DNA of 64,000 bases from Lachnospiraceae bacterium. Its GTDB lineage: Bacteria > Bacillota > Clostridia > Lachnospirales > Lachnospiraceae. A model generated the notes under the pieces. It had not been told where the DNA came from, ran no database searches, and was given only the letters and a program-made list of their open reading frames with translations. This document shows, piece after piece, positions 60,470 through 64,000 of the stretch. The translations under genes were made by a program, and so were the position numbers. The first letter of the stretch is position 1. Each line of letters begins with the position of its first letter. The stretch is taken from positions 1-64,000 of the forward strand of contig JAFUFI010000004.1 of assembly GCA_017469945.1 (NCBI GenBank), read 5' to 3'.

Positions 60470-61465
60470 TTAGGTACCGATCTGTTCAAGAAGGGTATTC
60501 ATATTTTTATATAAAGAATCCGTTCCGTCCGATTTTAGTATTACGGAAATAAACGGAGAGCCGTTAACATCCTTTGAAAGAAGGATAAGGCAATGTCCTG
60601 CGGCTGTGGTCGTTCCTGTTTTTCCGCCTATAACGGTAACATTGGAAGGCGGATTTAAAGAGCCGTTAATATATGCATTCGTATTTTTAACGGATAAAAT
60701 GACTTCTTTTCCGTTTTTCCCGGTATAAGTCGCATCAAAGGTCTGAAGAGAGATGATCTGAGTGAACTCTTCGTACTTTATGCATTCGTTAAAAATAAGA
60801 TACAGATCGTAAGCAGTAGTATAATGCTCCGGGTTTGAAAGCCCGTGAGGATTTGTAAAATGCGTACCGGTAGCGCCAAGGTTTATTGCTTCTTCATTCA
60901 TCATGGCTACAAATCCGTCCACGCTTCCGCCGATATTTTCGGCGATAAGCAGGGCTACGTCATTTGCCGAATACATAAGCAGCATTCGAAGCGCCTGATA
61001 AAGAGTCATGGAATCGCCGGCAACAATACCTGCGAGCTGAGCTCCCGTTTCCTTGATATTTACGGCATTTGTAGCAGTTAAAACCTGGTCCATTTTACCG
61101 TGCTTTATTGCCACAAGAGCTGTCATTATCTTGGTAAGCGAAGCAGGATACAAAGTTTCCAGAGCATTTTTCGAATACACAACCTCTTTATTGTTTATAT
61201 CAAACAATACGGCGCTCTCACATGTATCAAGATCAATCTGCCCATCCCCCACAAGATCGTTTGTGGCTATACAAAGCGAGGAAGCGAAAGTCCCGGCCCT
61301 GTCATCTACGGAAGCTTTATCGCTGATAGCTCCCATATTGAAACTGCCGTACTTTCCCTCATAGGGAATCTGGGCACATCCGCACACGCAGCATATGCAA
61401 ATTACAGATAAAAGCCCCGCAATAATTCTATATTGCAGGGCTTTGGACTTATTTATACATCTCAC
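60470..61465 (-). CDS. D-alanyl-D-alanine carboxypeptidase (DacF/PBP5-like), probable lipoprotein
   Basis: A low-molecular-weight PBP that trims stem peptides. The 331-residue protein has SLTK (Ser109 as nucleophile, Lys112), YSAND near residue 170 and GGKTGTT near 285. The N-terminus ends CVCGCAQ, a plausible lipobox with Cys30, so it may be membrane-anchored. GTG 61465 is the start, inside the end of mgsA (17-base overlap). It lacks a C-terminal amphipathic domain seen in PBP5. Confidence 0.88.
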   Translation of the reverse strand: MRCINKSKALQYRIIAGLLSVICICCVCGCAQIPYEGKYGSFNMGAISDKASVDDRAGTFASSLCIATNDLVGDGQIDLDTCESAVLFDINNKEVVYSKNALETLYPASLTKIMTALVAIKHGKMDQVLTATNAVNIKETGAQLAGIVAGDSMTLYQALRMLLMYSANDVALLIAENIGGSVDGFVAMMNEEAINLGATGTHFTNPHGLSNPEHYTTAYDLYLIFNECIKYEEFTQIISLQTFDATYTGKNGKEVILSVKNTNAYINGSLNPPSNVTVIGGKTGTTTAAGHCLILLSKDVNGSPFISVILKSDGTDSLYKNMNTLLEQIGT

Positions 61466-61844
61466 GCCACTCTAAATCTCCTCTTTCCAAGGACTTGATA
61501 AGAAGCTCTGCACTGGCAAGATTGGTAGCCAGGGGAATATTGTTGGTGTCACAAAGTCTGACTACGATATTTACATCAGGCTCATGAGACTTGGGATTAA
61601 GAGGGTCTCTGAGGAATATGACCATATCAATCTGGTTGCACTCAATAAGAGCACCGATCTGCTGCATTCCGCCAAGATGTCCCGCAAGGGATTTGTGGAT
61701 GGTCAGATTGGTAACTTCCTCTATAAGTCTTCCGGTTGTAGCCGTTGCATATAGTTCATTCTTACTAAGAATCCCCTTGTAAGCTATGCAGAAATTCTGC
61801 ATAAGCTTCTTTTTTGCGTCATGCGCAATAAGCGCAATATTCAT
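61449..61844 (-). CDS. mgsA: Methylglyoxal synthase
   Basis: MgsA turns dihydroxyacetone phosphate to methylglyoxal. The 131-residue protein shows [20 protein letters not shown], SGPxGG-type region here [16 protein letters not shown], and [15 protein letters not shown], which hold the phosphate and catalytic Asp contacts. RBS GGAGGTATAGGGGC. It lies after rodA, a frequent Lachnospiraceae order. Confidence 0.94.
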   Translation of the reverse strand: MNIALIAHDAKKKLMQNFCIAYKGILSKNELYATATTGRLIEEVTNLTIHKSLAGHLGGMQQIGALIECNQIDMVIFLRDPLNPKSHEPDVNIVVRLCDTNNIPLATNLASAELLIKSLERGDLEWREMYK

Positions 61845-61864
61845 GCCCCTATACCTCCAATAGA

Positions 61865-63016
61865 CTAAAGTTTAGATAAATCATTAAATATATAATCATC
61901 AACAGTCGAATTACCCCTTTTCGCCTGTGTACGTACATTTATAACAATTCCCATGCCGAAAAACAACGTAAGAAGTGAAGTTAAACCGTAACTGACAAAA
62001 GGAAGCGGCAATCCTGTGTTAGGTAATATAAATGTCGCAACGCCGATATTTATAAAACTCTGAAAGCCGATAAGTGCGCCCATACCTGCACCTATTATAC
62101 TTCCGCCCACATCCGGGGCTCTTCTGCCCACAGATATGCATTCGAGAGCTATCAGAATAAGCAGGCCTATAACCACTACACTGCCTCTGAATCCAAATTC
62201 CTCTCCTATTATCGCAAAAATAAAATCTGTCTGGTCCTCCGAAAGAAAGTTTCCGTTTTTAACGGAGGTGATCTCATTATTGCGATATCCTTTACCTTCA
62301 AGCATACCTGATGCTATGGCGGTAACGGAGTTCTGTTGCTGATAAACAAGGTCCGGATAACTCTCGGGATCCTGGAAGGACCAAACTCTTTCCATCTGAT
62401 AAGTCTTTAAGATGGTGGAATCGGGTCTTAAGGCAATCGACATAAATATAAGCGCCGCTGGCACTATGATCGCCAAAATGCCTAAAATGATCCGGAACTT
62501 AAGCTTGCCTGCAAACATGATAGCAGCAAATATAATAGCTAGCATGATGGTAGTAGACAGATCCGGCTGCGCCAGTACAAGCGCAACAGGTGCACCGATA
62601 AATACAACGCAGAGCAAGATGACAGGAAAAGAATTAAATTTTTCTCTCTGTATCATAATAAACTGTGCGAAGAATAAAATCAATAAAATTTTAGCCAGTT
62701 CGGAGGGCTGAAACTTTATGGAACCTATCATAAGCCAGCGCTGTGCGTTGTGGGAGGATTCACCTGTAAATATTACCAAAACAAGCAAGGCAATGTTTAT
62801 TATGTATATGACCCAGTAAAACTTAAGGATAAAATGGTAATCGACCAGTGAAACGATTATCATAACTACAAGTCCTACAATATAGCCGTACAGCTGTTTT
62901 TTGAACAGATTCGGCTGTGCGCTTCCTACCGCAAATACACCTATTAAAGCAACGGCCGCAACCAAAAGTATTAACTTAAAATCATAATCCCTGATCTTGA
63001 ATTTCTTAAAGGGCAT
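61865..63016 (-). CDS. rodA: Rod shape-determining protein RodA (SEDS)
   Basis: A peptidoglycan glycosyltransferase of the elongasome. The 383-residue protein has ten helices, the [12 protein letters not shown] segment with the catalytic Asp, [13 protein letters not shown] near the middle, and [15 protein letters not shown] at the C-terminus. It overlaps minC by 11 bases. The partner PBP2 is encoded two genes upstream (63729 onward). Confidence 0.94.
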   Translation of the reverse strand: MPFKKFKIRDYDFKLILLVAAVALIGVFAVGSAQPNLFKKQLYGYIVGLVVMIIVSLVDYHFILKFYWVIYIINIALLVLVIFTGESSHNAQRWLMIGSIKFQPSELAKILLILFFAQFIMIQREKFNSFPVILLCVVFIGAPVALVLAQPDLSTTIMLAIIFAAIMFAGKLKFRIILGILAIIVPAALIFMSIALRPDSTILKTYQMERVWSFQDPESYPDLVYQQQNSVTAIASGMLEGKGYRNNEITSVKNGNFLSEDQTDFIFAIIGEEFGFRGSVVVIGLLILIALECISVGRRAPDVGGSIIGAGMGALIGFQSFINIGVATFILPNTGLPLPFVSYGLTSLLTLFFGMGIVINVRTQAKRGNSTVDDYIFNDLSKL

Positions 63017-63695
63017 AAACCTGCTCCAATACGGACTTGTTCAGATTGTCAAAAACAAGCTCTCCGTTTTGTGAATAAACTATTTTAGGACTGATCTTTT
63101 TTCTAAAGCCCCACTTCGGCTTTGTTTCGGGAACGTACTTTGCATTTCCGACACCGATTGCCTCAGCAGAGAGCTCTAACGCTATAACAAACGCATCCGT
63201 ATCATCAAAGTCGGATCCTGCGTAAGCTTCGCCGTAAAGACCGCCGAGAACTATTATGCTTCCGGAGCTTTTGACAACACATCCCGGGTTTACATCGCCA
63301 AGTATAACGATTCCGTCGTCGTATTCGAGCTTTTGACCGTCGGTTACGCTACCGCGATAAAAATGCCCAGTATCTCCGGGTTTTGTCATATCCTGAATAT
63401 GCTTAACCGCCTTGAGATAATGCTTATTATGGATCTCATCATCGCAAACTATACAAAGTACGTTGAGAGAACATGTAGAGCGGATTATTGTCAGGATTTC
63501 AAGCTCCTGTGCATCCGTAAGCTTTTGGCCCTCAATGGCGAGAGCTACGGTGGCATCTCCGAAAAATGCTCTTCCTTCTGTAAACTTCTTTGCAAGCTCA
63601 TCACAGATCTCGTCAAATCCGGCATCAGGATCAAGCATCAGTTTAATGCCGTCTTTAAAGCTTCTGATAACCAGTGGAGTTTTCTTTGTATTCAT
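63006..63695 (-). CDS. minC: Septum site-determining protein MinC
   Basis: MinC inhibits FtsZ assembly away from midcell. The 229-residue protein has an N-terminal domain (VIRSFKDGIKLMLDPDAGFDEICDELAKKF) and a C-terminal beta-helix (YRGSVTDGQKLEYDDGIVILGDVNPGC and GSIIVLGGLYGEAYAG). minD and minE normally follow it; here rodA starts inside its end, so both are missing at this locus. RBS AAGGTTTTGG. Confidence 0.94.
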   Translation of the reverse strand: MNTKKTPLVIRSFKDGIKLMLDPDAGFDEICDELAKKFTEGRAFFGDATVALAIEGQKLTDAQELEILTIIRSTCSLNVLCIVCDDEIHNKHYLKAVKHIQDMTKPGDTGHFYRGSVTDGQKLEYDDGIVILGDVNPGCVVKSSGSIIVLGGLYGEAYAGSDFDDTDAFVIALELSAEAIGVGNAKYVPETKPKWGFRKKISPKIVYSQNGELVFDNLNKSVLEQVYAL

Positions 63696-63728
63696 TCCAA
63701 AACCTTTCTGATAATAATATCAAAAACA

Positions 63729-64000
63729 TTAGAGTTCGTTTGTAATACCGCTGTCCGGTGAATCGGCCTTACCGTCTATCAGCTCTTCCTCGTTTACAAG
63801 CTCAAAGTAGTATTTGTAAACATCTCTTGCAAGCTGAGCCGCATAGTCCGATGAATAACCAAAGGGTATACGTACGGCCATACCTATCTCCGGCTCCTCG
63901 TAAGGCGCAAAGCTTACAAAAAGCGCGTGGCTGGGACGCGATGTCGACTGCTGCGCCGTACCGGTTTTTCCGGCAACGTTCACGCCAATATCGTTAAAGT
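63729..64000 (-). CDS. mrdA: Penicillin-binding protein 2, C-terminal end
   Basis: The reading frame continues to the window edge, so only about 90 C-terminal residues are seen, starting FNDIGVNVAGKTGTAQQ, with the transpeptidase KTG motif. The ending GYSSDYAAQLARDVYKYYFELV and an acidic tail fit the PBP2 (elongasome) family. Gene order PBP2-minC-rodA-mgsA supports mrdA. The active-site Ser is outside the window. Confidence 0.85.
   Translation of the reverse strand, partial: FNDIGVNVAGKTGTAQQSTSRPSHALFVSFAPYEEPEIGMAVRIPFGYSSDYAAQLARDVYKYYFELVNEEELIDGKADSPDSGITNEL

Noticed and set aside
1..64000. CRISPR arrays, IS elements and rRNA/tRNA genes.
   Set aside because: No regular spaced repeats, transposase pairs or RNA gene signatures were seen on either strand.

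Overview
The window looks like a chromosomal segment of a low-to-moderate GC Clostridia, most likely a Lachnospiraceae relative. Reasons: ribosomal protein L27 has the Firmicutes N-terminal extension beside its Prp protease; the histidine locus has the hisZ-hisG(short)-hisD-hisB-hisIE layout; there are GerW/YtfJ, SepF, RecU, a DAK2-domain kinase-like protein with DegV, and Gram-positive style promoters and LexA boxes. Nearly all of it is dense housekeeping sequence. There is no prophage, CRISPR array, IS element, rRNA or tRNA that I can see.

Layout. 1-2.4 kb: the C-terminal end of an Rpn-family nuclease/transposase-like gene, a long imperfect palindrome, and a MATE transporter broken by a 1-base shift in an A7 run. 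2.4-9.7 kb (+): ruvA-ruvB-zapA-U32 protein-SEDS glycosyltransferase-class B PBP, behind a promoter that contains a LexA-type box. 9.7-13.5 kb: a degenerate HD-GYP protein (-), a possibly leaderless small gene, DUF2953 and GerW genes, a coiled-coil/J-like protein and rpmB (-). 13.7-22.4 kb (+): Asp23, DAK2, recG, DegV and a three-gene ABC exporter. 22.4-26.7 kb: a type IIA topoisomerase pair, more like ParE/ParC than gyrase, with a perfect GAAC-N4-GTTC operator. 26.8-34.2 kb: rsmD, coaD, two pseudouridine synthases, an Fe-alcohol dehydrogenase, a FAD oxidoreductase and recU. 34.25-39.7 kb: the his operon, interrupted by a 215-bp palindrome and ending in a fusion of a HisA/HisF-like pseudo-barrel to HisI-HisE.

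39.7-45.8 kb (+): a B12/radical-SAM protein, a large membrane HD-GYP protein, a DUF2344 protein and RNase G. 45.8-49.6 kb (-): a tyrosine recombinase, dtd, an AI-2E family permease and a YneA-like LysM protein divergent from lexA (+). 50.5-54.4 kb (-): rsfS-yqeK-yhbY-obgE-rpmA-prp-rplU with an L21 leader. In many Clostridia RNase G is followed directly by rplU; here the two halves face each other across about 8.5 kb, which suggests a rearrangement. nadD is missing from its usual place between yhbY and yqeK. 54.4-64 kb (-): a cytidylate-kinase-like gene, rluD-like, lspA, aroB, sepF, yggS, a HlyD-like protein, a D,D-carboxypeptidase, mgsA, rodA, minC without minD/minE beside it, and the end of a PBP2 gene.

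The main connecting theme is SOS control. LexA-type boxes sit in or beside the predicted promoters of ruvAB, the topoisomerase pair, lexA and the YneA-like gene, joining recombination, topology and division arrest. I did not find a clearly new biological system. The least explained items are the two long palindromes, the HisA/HisF-like fusion and the duplicated C-terminal domain of the membrane HD-GYP protein.
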